This document shows positions 53,956-64,000 of a stretch of DNA of 64,000 bases, in pieces. The stretch is from Acheta domesticus (Eukaryota; Arthropoda; Insecta; Orthoptera; Gryllidae). The notes beneath the pieces are model-generated. The model did not search any database, had not been told where the DNA came from, and saw only the letters and a list, made by a program, of their open reading frames with translations. A program made the position numbers and the translations under genes. Location: positions 1 through 64,000 of the forward strand of contig JAHLJT010002755.1 of NCBI GenBank assembly GCA_031308135.1, read 5' to 3'. Each line of letters begins with the position of its first letter. Position 1 is the stretch's first letter.

Positions 53956-56900
53956 CAGGCGCGGAGCCAAAGGGGGGTCACGGGGGTCATGACCCCCCCC
54001 AAAAGGATGAACCGTCACAATTTTGTGAGAAACTCTACCATATGTAAAAAAAACTCTGAGAAACTAATAACCTTTCCAGTGTCCCTTCAGAATCGGGACT
54101 GCCCGAGACATTTTCAGATATTTTCAGACAATTCCAGAAATTTCTAAAAATTTAGCAGTGCTGAAACTATTGAAGTTATATAGAAATTGGAATTTACTTT
54201 GAATAAAAACGTGTTTTCTAGATGACTTTAAAATATTTTTAGTACAAAGAAATTAATCTAAACAAGTAACATATCTAAATTCGGAATCAAATCCACTGCA
54301 CGTTACTAGTGTTGCCAACTTAATGTGAATTTTTCTCACTAATTCAACGAGAGAACTGTGGGAAAAATAGATGTCAACGGAATGGACTCAGCTTAAAAGT
54401 CACAACTGTTGTTCAAAGGGAACAGAACTAGCTAAACGTAATAATAATGGTAAGTATATAAAATTGGCATCAATATTGCTTTCAGGGGTTTGTTAGAATT
54501 CAGTATCAGAACTTCTATCGAACTCAATGTATATTTAACCTAAAAATGCTTATCGTAATCAGTAACGGCGAACCTTATTTGATCATTGAAGTCTGATGCC
54601 GGTTCTGGTTTTGTAAGAACGTAAGAAGCCGCTTTTAGCACAAGTTAAGGCTATCAACAGGGGTTAGTGGTAAAGATTTGTCAAAAGAATTAAGAGTTAG
54701 AGAATTTTAGTTTAGCTGATGAGCGAGGATAGTGCCTGACACCTAAAATACAGTGGCAAAGCTAGAGTCATGCAATTGGGTATTCTGAAAATCTTATCTT
54801 ACATGTTTTGTAAATTAGCTCCATTCATCGTTTTTTTATTCAACAAAAATGTCGATAATTTGTTCTTTAAATCTTTCGTTTCTGCACACTTAATTTCCCA
54901 CGGAATATCTCAGGATTGTCTTAACTCTTTTAATGTAATAATATTCCTTTCACATAATGCTCTCTATAGAGGGAAAGTTAGACTTAGTTGTATCAACCAA
55001 CCGTCTCTTGATACTTTTTTCTAGACCAATTTGTCTAACAAATACTTCAGCAAAAAAACTGCGGGCATATATTTCGCATTATTAATGTATACATTTGTCA
55101 TTTCATTTGAGGCTGCTCACTGTTAAGAAATGGATATTGTTTTATTAGAAAAGAAAACTTTTCTGAACGAAAGGACGCTTTGTAAATGGAAAACTACTTT
55201 TTGTCAAGAAATTCAATAAAATGAAAGTTTTCGAAATCTTGAAACCTGCAGTCCATCTGAGTCACTATTGTATCAATAATTTTAAAAGATACAATTTTGT
55301 TTCTTTCAAATAATTCTCACCCTGAAAGTTCATTGATTGTCATGGCTACTTTGATAAAGATTTCAATAGTCTCTTCATATCTAACACGATATATTACGAC
55401 GTATTGCTACTATTTCTATGTCTACGGCGTATTACTTGACTCGTGATTCCACATTTCAAGTATCGAAAACTGCATTTTGATATCGTGAACCGTTTAGAAG
55501 TTATGAGACATAGTCAGAGGGACGTTGTCTGCAACACTATATCTTTAGCTTCATTAATTGTTTCGTAAAGAAAAAACGAATAAAAATCACACAAACGGCA
55601 CACAAACAACTCTACTTTCCCACAACGTCAGGTGATGAGGTGAATTTGCCTGATCGAGACGTGGGCGTACATCGCTGTACAAATCCGTGCCTACCGAGAG
55701 CCTAGGCTCCTGCTGGTCTCGCTGCCCAGTCAATGCAAAAGCAAGGGCGAAAACGCACGTTCTCTTGTGCGCATGCGCGGCAGAGCCAGCCGGTGTCTAT
55801 CCACTGGCAGGCTCCTCGCTCAGCTACCGGCCCCAAAGAGTATATCTCTGCTGCCCTGCTAATTCCCTCGCGCGTAAACGGGGAAAAGGAATCGAACACA
55901 TTTAATTTTCTTCAACGATTCAGCAACAAAAATATTGACTAATGACCCACAATGACAGATTTTATTGAAAAATAATTTGGGTATTATATGGCTTCCAGAT
56001 TACCCTTCGGCATCGCCACTTCTAAAAGACCTTATTTGAATATTTTGCTGTCGCTGAGACCGAATCCGGTTAGAGAATTTTAGTTCGGCCGATGAGCGAG
56101 GATAGAATCTGACGCCTAAAATATCTTGAATGTTTTGCTGTCGCTGAGTTAGAATCCGGTATCAAAAGTATCTTTTGACAGCTCTCGTTCTTGATGAACA
56201 GTATTGCAATGATGTTACTTTATTTGGGTTTTAATTATACTAAGTACCTTGGCAATACCAAAGGAAGCAGATCAGTTACTTGCAATATATTAAATGTTGC
56301 ATTAAATTAAATTTGTAAGATATTTGCATGTCTTGGTGTAGTTGACCCCAAAATTATAATGAAGTTTACAACATTGTTATAGAAGAATCGCCATCGAAGG
56401 AGATTCAAATGTGGTGCAAATTTATAATTATATGAATGATCACTATAAACAAAAAATTTTTTTAAAAATGAAATTGAGAAAAATAATTGTAAGATAAAAT
56501 AAAAGTATAATTTGGTTTATTTATTTATTATATGCATGTATTTTTTAATTGTAATAATTTATTACAAATACATTTTCTCATTACACACATTTACATGTTT
56601 CCCTCATGTAAGTTTCTTCACAAATTGTTTTATATTGCATCAAATGAAAGTTATTTTTGATAACTTTATAAATTTTCATTTTTTTAAAACAAATGTACCG
56701 AATAAAATTGACAAATTTTTGTAGGCAGAATTCGAATCTGCAACAAAAGTTGATTTTAAAATTCCAAAGTGACACCCGCCACTCCCCCAGGGAATAAGGG
56801 TGAGGAGCATAACAATAGTAAGCTGATGTGTGATTATTGGTATATTGAATTCTAAATATTTTAATAGTAATTCTAAATATATTTATTGAATACTAAAGTC

Positions 56901-57028
56901 AATCTTATATACGTATAACATACGTCAAAAATATGTTATTACTTTCTGTACCCTCCCCCCTTTCCGAAATAAATGCACTTGAGTCTTAATGTGACCCCTC
57001 CCAAAAGAAAAGTCTGGATCCGTGCCTG
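53956..57028. mobile_element. hAT-type element D, 8-bp duplication ACATTGGG
   Basis: The left end CAGGCGCGGAGCCAAAGGGG and right end CTGGATCCGTGCCTG are imperfect inverted repeats, with ACATTGGG directly outside both (53,948-53,955 and 57,029-57,036). It is 3073 bp long and has no recognisable transposase. Inside, AGAGAATTTTAGTT..GATGAGCGAGGATAG occurs twice (54,696 and 56,073), and a ~90-bp tandem duplication built on TTTTGCTGTCGCTGAG lies at 56,036-56,160. A GC-rich patch lies at 55,690-55,880. Confidence 0.9.
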
Positions 57029-57036
57029 ACATTGGG

Positions 57037-58420
57037 GTATATTAGCATGTTGTTTTATGTTGATGCCTGTCTTTAAGATATACCTTTGTATGAAAAGGAA
57101 AAACTATTTGATTACATTTTTTCAAGTGAAAGAATTTTGGTGATATTTTTTATTCATTAAGTTTCAGAGGATAAAGGTTCAGAAAATGAATAAATAACAA
57201 ATAAATATTCTTGAGATGATAAATCTTGTAATACAGGTCAGGAAACTTAACTAATTCATTTACTATTTGACATAGTTGTATGTCAACAAAAATGAAAATT
57301 AATTTTTTGTGAGCGTAGGAAAATTCAACTTCACATGGCCTTGCTTTGAGCAATTTAACTTTTTACATAGTAACATAGTGAAATTGTACAGCACAAAAAT
57401 TGAACAACATTCTATCCTTATATCAGTAATAAGTCGTCCTAATAGCAAAGTTAAATGAATTGAAGCTCCAGTTTTAATTAGAAGTTAAGTTGATTGGAAG
57501 ATTTCTTCTTTAATAATTGTTGTACAAGAATCATATTAACATTCTCTAATGAAATTAAAACACACTTATATTTTTATATTTATTTTCTAACTATTCACTC
57601 ATACATTATTTAATTATACATGGCAAGATGGCAGCATATAACCTGCAGGTAAATAATATTACCTATAATTTAAAAGATTAACTATATTTGAGTAAATAGC
57701 ATTCTATTAAAAGAAGTGAATTGAAAAGGGGAAAATAATTATTTAAATTAAGGAGGATGGAAAACGTTCTTAGGGAAACACTAATCTATTCAAGGACATT
57801 GAAAATAATTTGGTCGTAAAGCAAATTTTTAGATACAGGTGAAGAAGGTTATAAAAGGTAATACATTTCTGCAAGTGTTATATTCATAAATTGCTGACTT
57901 TTTTTTATTTCAACCGAATCCACATCTTTCTCTCAACATATTCGTCAGATTTCATTTTTAAACTGTGCTCTTTTGTAGTCCTTAATCCATTCATTAACTA
58001 CACACACGCTTTTGGACATTAATTTAAATTCTACAAAATGGGACACAGCATTTATTACAATCCTAATTCGATTGAGTCAATCTGAATCCACTAACTACAA
58101 CTGCCATACCACACTTCGGGAGAAAATGCGAAAATTCTGTGCAAACTCAACGCCAAGTTCCCACTAAGCCCTTACAAAGACACCAAGGAATAAAGCAAAT
58201 ACGCCAAAGATGGTATATGATACAATGTTGCCAAGCATTGATTCCGTATTTAACAAGGAATAGTTAAGCTACGGTTTAGTGACCATTATTGGTAAAAATT
58301 TATCCATCCTTATTCCGAACTTATGCTGGGAATAACTACACCAGGAATAAGCGTGATATAACGAAATTACACTAAGCTTTCATTAGTAAGGCTGTATCTG
58401 CTTTGTTGTCGGTGGGGGCA
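57037..58420. other. No gene recognised
   Basis: AT-rich sequence downstream (in minus sense) of the R1-like element. No coding or terminal repeat was identified. Confidence 0.4.
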
Positions 58421-58428
58421 TTTGTTGA

Positions 58429-60896
58429 TTAGCTGCTTTCAGCCTTAGGTATATCGCTTTCCTTTCTTGAGCTAGAAGATCGATAGGGAGTGTACTTGAC
58501 CAGAACTAAGGCTGCATTGTCTGATACAGTATGATATCCAGAAATTATCCTCAGTGCCATTCTTCTCTGAATCTGTAAATATTTACGTCGTATGGACACT
58601 TTATTTAGAGCATAAGCCCATAATGGTGCAGCATACAACATTCTCGAGTGTTTCGCGAGCGTATTGCCACCATATAACAATCTTCATTTACTTTCGCTGG
58701 GTTCTCCTGAGTTCAACTTAAGTCTGGAGAGGTTTGTACCAGTCTTTGCTGACTTATCCTCCATTTTAATGATATGGGGTCCGAAGCTCAATCTCGATAC
58801 CTAGAATTGTTATTTGCCGATTCCAGCCGATACGCTCGTCTCCCACTCCGATCGCGGAGGGCCGGAATGGCTCTCCGCTTTGTAATCAACACGGCTTGTT
58901 TTTGCTACCATCTGAAGATTTATTATATCCAGCCATCTTTTCACCCTGCGAGAAGTTTAATTGGTCTTCACTTCCAGTAGCTCCACGTTGTCCCTATAGT
59001 ATATTAGGTCAGCATAACCAATGAGAGTTCTTCGAAAGATCAATATTCAGCAGATTATAAAGGACATTCCACAGAAATGGCCCAGTCTTGACCCTTGTGG
59101 GACACCACAAGACATGTCCTCCTCTATCCGATATCCACTGGTGGATATTATTTTCTTCTCGCTGAGGTAATCCACCAGGATCCTCGCTAGGAATTCAGGG
59201 CATTCTCTGTTGCAAGCGCCTATTTTATGTCTTTCCATCTGGCGGAGTTGAATGCTTCTTTTATGTCAATCACTACCATGCGCAAAAAACATTCTTATTT
59301 TTGACTGTTTCAGCAGTGTGGACTGAATAGCGTCTGTTGTCGAGAGGCCCTTTCTGAACCCAAACTGTCTCGTTGAGCAATTTATTCCTAAAGCTGTGTT
59401 TCTCTAATCGTAGGAGCAACCCCTCAAGTAGTTTACTCATTGTATCCAGCAAGAACAAAGATCTGAACGATGAAGTCAGCTCAATTGGTTTGTTACCTTG
59501 CAGTACGAGAATTATCTTCTGCTGCTTCCATTCCTTAAAGCATTTCCCCACTTTAAGGCAGTGATTAAAGGCATCCAGGAGGCATTCGGGGTATTCTTTA
59601 ACTTATATTAAGGATCACGTTGGGGATCCCGTCCGGTCCTGGCGCTGTGTTCTTCTTGGTCTTCATCGTTTGTACCAACTCATTCGTGAAGTAATTAGCT
59701 TCGTCGAAGTGGTAGTCAGGTCTATTCCTTACCCAGCGTTCTCTACTAACAAAAATGTCTCTGATAATTACCATCACCCATTCGGGATCTTCAGCCGTTC
59801 GTTATAATAGCAGTGTTGGTTTTAAATTTCCTCATAACTATTTTATAAGCTTTTCCCAGGGGTCATTTTCCGCCTCATTTCCTAAGCCCTTTCAACATTT
59901 GGTTTTACTTTTGATTTTGGACTTTTACGACACCTCCTATAGTCTTCCCTTAGTTGGATGTCCGTTTTGGCTCTTTCCTGCAACTCTACGTGCTTTAATG
60001 CTTTACGGAGTTCGGCAATATTCGCAGTCCACCAGTACACGTGGTATTTTCCTCTTAGGCCCCAGCGTCTACCCACTGAGATTTCGCACATATCTTTAAC
60101 GATTTCCGCGTTTCCTTAACCAACGTTTACGGCGACTATGCTTTTTCCTCCCATCCAATATTCTGCAACAGTTTAACTTCATCAAGGAATCTCATAGTCT
60201 TTTCTTCATTTAGTTTTTTGGTATTCCATGATGGTCCGACAATTGGTTGTATCTCTCTTCCAGCTCTGTTTCCAATAGGTGAAGTGGAAAATTCTATATG
60301 GCGATGATCACTAAGTGTCTCTTCTTTAAAAACTTCCCAGTCCTGAACATACCTGGCTATCTTTGAGGTTCCTATTGTCAGATCTATTTTGGAAGATACC
60401 ACACCTCTCTGAAAGTACACGAGCTCCCTGTATTTAAAATCACTAGATCTTTCCTTGCGTCTGTCTGTCTGCGAATTCATATTCGCAGACAATCTCACCT
60501 CTTCAATCAGATCTGCTTTCACCCCCTTTTCGGGGACTTGCTGTTACATCTCCGACAACTGTTATTTCTCGTGGTGCTGAGTTCATACTACCCTCCAGTT
60601 CGTCTATTTGTTTCTTATATTTTCAATTAATATGTCGGATGAGAAATAGCAGCTATAGGTTATCCATATCCGCCCAAACAAACCGTTGATTTGTTTTTTA
60701 ATTTATAAATTCTCAGTTTGGGATTACGTAATATAATACCTGCGCGTGTAGTCGAGTCCTTGTAATAGGATATTTCGTCAACATCTTGTTGCTCACTAAC
60801 CAATAGCACAATTACGAGACTTTCCCTAGCCGTTTGTATAAGCAGCTTTTGTGCAGTCTTCCCTTTGTATAAATTAATTTGTAAGAACTTAGGCAT
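58429..60896 (-). pseudogene. R1-clade ORF2: endonuclease and reverse transcriptase
   Basis: The endonuclease begins MPKFLQINLYKGKTAQKLL and LLVSEQQDVDE (60,896) and ends VSSKIDLTIGTSKIARYVQD with WEVFKEETLSDHRHI (about 60,310). The RT shows FKEWKQQKIILVLQGNKP, FRSLFLLDTMSKLLEG, ILVDYLSEKK and GVPQGSRLG, and the C-terminal AAPLWAYALNK with QRRMALRIISGYHTVSDNA. These are R1-clade signatures in correct order. The YADD segment is lost between about 59,050 and 58,680, and there are several frameshifts (for example near 60,130, 59,560, 59,270). It is therefore not active. Confidence 0.85.
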
Positions 60897-60939
60897 TCTT
60901 GTTTTTCCTGAATTTATTTACTTCCTCTGAGAAAGAAGG

Positions 60940-61330
60940 GTATTTATTGCTACCCAGCATATGATTGTCTCCTAGATTTTTGTCTTTGCAGACAATGCAG
61001 AGGATTATTGTGCTAATCCTCTACAGTCCTGGGCCGTGTGGTCCTTTTTGCCTCCTTTGTAGAAAGTCCCGCTTTTGTCCGGTCCCTTGCAATAAGTGGA
61101 GATATGCCCATAAACCAAACATTTATAATATCTGCTGACGATGTCTGACTAATGTCGCAAACAAGCCATCGGAACTTGATTTTCTCTGCTTTAAGCAGAA
61201 CTTCTGCTTAGCGCGTAGGGAGCATTACGGTTGCTACCTGCCTGCCTCTGTACACCTTTAACAGTCTACATGCCTCCGTGGGGAAATCACCCGTAAGGCC
61301 CGCAACAGACTACACCGAGGAATGTGTTTC
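60940..61330 (-). pseudogene. R1-clade ORF1 C-terminus with zinc knuckles
   Basis: Minus-strand reading gives a VYRGRQVATVMLPTR-type block, then YYKCLVYGHISTYCKGPD and, after it, KGGKKDHTAQDCRG, two CCHC-type knuckles in which some cysteines are already lost. They precede the ORF2 start at 60,896 by a short spacer, as in R1 elements. The N-terminus is missing. Confidence 0.7.
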
Positions 61331-63049
61331 CAGAAATGTGGAAAATTGAAACAAGGGACTCTTATGGACACCCACACACTTGAAAGAGTTTCCTCGTTCG
61401 CCTCTGCGGACATATAACATAATACGGCTCTGCGGCGTTATAACATTTGGCAGTAAAAGATGCGATAAACTTCCAGTTTTTTTTAATTGTTTTCTTGAAT
61501 TTCTCTTAAAACGGAAATGAACAAGTAAAAACTTGTATGGAAGATATTCTTATTTGTGTGAAACCCGCTCATAATGAGTAATATAAAATTAAAAATTTTA
61601 AGCAAGAAACTTGAAAGGGTATTTTGCAAGAATTGAATTAATTTATTACTTTTCTTAGTTGGTATTTATCAATGAATTTATTAATTTGAATTTTATGAAT
61701 TATTTGATCATTCATTATCTATTCATTATTCAACCAACAATATAGTAAACCAGAGTGTGATAGAGATTACGGATAGTAGGAAATGGTGTGGCACAATAAA
61801 AAGTTACGATGGGGAGCCTACATCTAATATTGATTTAGAGATTACGGAGTTCAAGAAAATTTGCTGATGTACAACTTCTCCCTTATACGTCACTTAACTT
61901 CCTGTTTTACCTTGAATAATGATTTGCATGCAATGTAGTAGAGTGTTTCTCTCTAGGTAATTCGAACTCATTAAACAAATGGTATACGATTATTGTAACA
62001 AAACAAGGTTATAACGAGTTAAAATTACATAAGAGCATTTAATAAAACAAGAAATGGGACTCTCAAAACATCTCATAGCTAAAACTGCTGCCATCACTCT
62101 CGGCTTGTGGCACATAAAGGCATTTCGAGATATCGAATAATCTCTTTGCAGTGTGTGGACGCAGCCTCGCCAAACCAAAACGCCAACCAAAATTCGAAAA
62201 AAAAAGTTTCTAGTTGAGAATTTTTAACTCTCAGGTTGGCTTTACTATTGATGAGTCTGTGAAATCCCCTGGGTACGAACGGCCGGAACTTACAAGTGAA
62301 AGCTGTATTCCAGGTTGAACATATGGCTCTATTGTCACTCAAGCCGGACGGAAATTTTAGTGCGGATTTAAAGGCAAATATTTTTGTTCTATGAAAATAA
62401 TCAATGAAATTTTAAAATGAGACATGTAACAGAAGGTATGCACTGAATTATAAGACCTGGTTTAATTATTTTTTTTTTTCATGTTAAACATGTTTTTTTA
62501 AAATTAATGTTCGTGCCGGTAAATGAGAAAATTTATTTAAAAAATGAATGAAAAAGTAGAGATAAGTTACAAATCCCACAATATGCCACGTTCATTCTTA
62601 TTTATTGATGATTTTTTATAGTATTGACTTCCGATCATTTTATAAAATCGCACGAATAGGCACGAATCCGATAATGAGGCATGTTTATAACGGTAGCTGC
62701 AAAATTCTGTTTTTTTCTAATTTTATTAAACTTAATTAAAAGTATAAAATACGGCCCTAGTCCATAAAAATAATATATAAATCGATATTAATAGTACATA
62801 ATGGACAATATACTAAAAAAATACGGGGTAATACCACTTTCTCTACCAACATGTACAGCTTAACTTAGAAAACAATAAACAACGCAGCAAAAGCCAGAGC
62901 AGTCTTTGTTGCATTCACAGATACTTTCAACCTTAAAATAGCACAGTTTCCAAAAATTAAACTTTCAGAATGCTACGCGTGCCCTGAAGTAACTAAATTT
63001 ACTCTTGGCTGTCTAAAATAGTTATTTATGATACGAGTAGAGAAAATTA
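61331..63049. other. No gene recognised
   Basis: AT-rich. A minus-strand frame at 62,094-62,342 is more GC-balanced and lacks any family motif; it may be part of a dispersed repeat. Confidence 0.4.
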
Positions 63050-63850
63050 CATTTTATTTTGCGAGAAAGAGGTGTTGCGACAGAGACCATCAGGCTGAGT
63101 AGTGCAATCCTACGAGAAAAATTAAACCACTTTTACCATGTGTGTTATACAATATATTTGAGTCAGCATGACTTTCATTTTATTTTAATCGAAATATCAC
63201 TAATTGGGCTCCTTCTTACATTAACCCTAGATTTCGAAGTCGCCCTGTACCAAGCATTATCACAAAGGCGCAGTGAGGCAGACTACTCGGGTAAAAATGA
63301 AGAATAACCCTTTTTTACAATGAAACACTAAATTTAATGAATTGAACATGTATGATATTATAGGAGTTATAAATTACATGTTAAAGGGTTTTATAGATAC
63401 ACCTAAATGACTTGACTCTCACAGCAGACACTTGCTGTATACACATGCCTTTTGAGAAGCGTCCGCAGAAGTACCTCATCACATGACATTTGTTACAATC
63501 GTCATCGTCACATTATGATTGCTAAAGGTTCAGAACAAAACTTAAATGCTACAATACAAGGATTTTGTATTTATTTACTGTATTAGCGAATAAAGCAAAA
63601 AAATATCACTGACGTAAGTACAAAGGAGTAGTGTATTGGACGACGAGTGTTAAAATACCGTATACCGTATGAGCACAACGATATAGTCACACAATGAAGT
63701 TACATAGTTTGAAAACTGGGAGTGAGCGGAAGGAGGTGGGGTATTGTTTCGGCACTACTTGCATCGTCTGACAGATGACGGGGTTAAAAGTTGTACGCAA
63801 TCAGACAAAAATATTTTGTTATATTTGCATTCTTCCACGTTTTTTCAAAT
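63050..63850 (+). repeat. Interspersed repeat also found at 20,516-20,760
   Basis: Similarity starts at TTTTATTTTGCG and continues through GCAATCCTA, CCACTTTTACCA and TTTATTTTAATC. It resumes near 63,795 with CAATCAGACAAAAATATTTT after about 580 bp of sequence absent from the other copy, including a CGCAGTGAGGCAGAC-containing part. Confidence 0.55.
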
Positions 63851-64000
63851 GTCATCGGCCATATTAAATCCGCCATTTTGAATTCTTATTTTTGATATTA
63901 TATTCGTTATCAGTGAGCTCGAATATACAGTAAATCAGAATGCAAAACACTCATTTTTGTTGCATTCTTCCACGTTTTTCCAAATGGCATCCGCCATATA
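63826..64000 (+). repeat. Short tandem repeat running off the window, ~131-bp period
   Basis: GCATTCTTCCACGTTTTTTC at 63,827 recurs as GCATTCTTCCACGTTTTTCC at 63,961, each followed by AAATG.CATC.GCCATAT. Two units are visible and the array may continue beyond the window. Confidence 0.75.

Larger units (their letters stand above)
58429..61330 (-). mobile_element. R1-clade LINE, partial ORF1 and most of ORF2
   Basis: A minus-strand element of about 2.9 kb with gag-like ORF1 zinc knuckles (about 61,260-60,940), an endonuclease and an RT. Order and motifs match R1-clade elements; however, it is not in rDNA here, so it is either an R1 relative with other targets or a dispersed copy. The 3' end lies near 58,420 and the 5' end is truncated in ORF1. 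Confidence 0.82.

Noticed and set aside
62094..62342. 82-codon minus-strand frame of balanced composition
   Set aside because: No domain, no neighbours; probably part of a dispersed repeat.

Overview
The window looks like non-coding, repeat-dense nuclear DNA from an arthropod, most likely an insect with a large genome. It is AT-rich, genes carry short GT-AG introns, and almost every recognisable protein fragment is transposon-derived: several non-LTR retrotransposon clades (R1, R4/Dong, CR1/Jockey-like), hAT elements with perfect 8-bp target duplications, P-element/THAP-type transposases, a MADF-domain fragment and an IS630/Tc1-type DDE transposase. I see no bacterial gene organisation, rRNA, tRNA gene or CRISPR. 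The exact species cannot be read from the sequence.

Layout. 0.5-2 kb: decayed LINE (SGNH-type ORF1 plus endonuclease, minus strand). 4.1-7.1 kb: hAT element A, with a 2.3-kb CACAGG-ended transposon nested in it that carries a broken transposase. 7.7-11.9 kb: a P-element/THAP9-like pseudogene on the minus strand, split by an 8.8-10.9 kb LINE. 12.2-14.5 kb: a 5'-truncated LINE with a perfect 15-bp target duplication. 14.9-17.4 kb: two plus-strand THAP-domain pseudogenes that share terminal motifs. 18.1-19.4 kb: a small TIR element and a MADF fragment. 21.4-29.9 kb: hAT-type ends with an 8-bp duplication enclosing a truncated ZMYM1-like hAT transposase, hAT element B (itself carrying a 428-bp MITE), and an apparently intact nine-exon DDE transposase gene (25,494-28,065). 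30.2-31.3 kb: hAT element C inside a second copy of the 19-kb repeat. 33.2-33.5 kb: a possible terminal exon of a host gene. 34-39 kb: LINE fragments and a long direct repeat.

39.3-48.2 kb is a four-element nest. A LINE (fragments 39.34-39.64 and 47.74-48.19 kb) is split by a second LINE (39.64-47.73 kb). The 3' UTR of that second LINE is in turn split by a 4.5-kb TA-flanked TIR element and by an R4/Dong-type element sitting inside a TAA microsatellite. 48.8-51.2 kb: a second R4/Dong copy, also bounded by TAA repeats. 51.3-51.8 kb: R1-clade fragment. 53.6-53.9 kb: a foldback repeat with a hammerhead-like core. 54.0-57.0 kb: hAT element D. 58.4-61.3 kb: a longer R1-clade LINE. The last kilobase holds a diverged copy of the 20.5-kb repeat and the start of a short tandem array.

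These sequences do not form one pathway. They record layered insertions whose order can be read from the nesting. The best candidates for something alive are the nine-exon DDE gene, with 459 uninterrupted codons across eight introns and all three catalytic acidic residues, and, less surely, the exon at 33.2-33.5 kb. All homology statements are from reading translated sequence and remembered family motifs; no searches were run.
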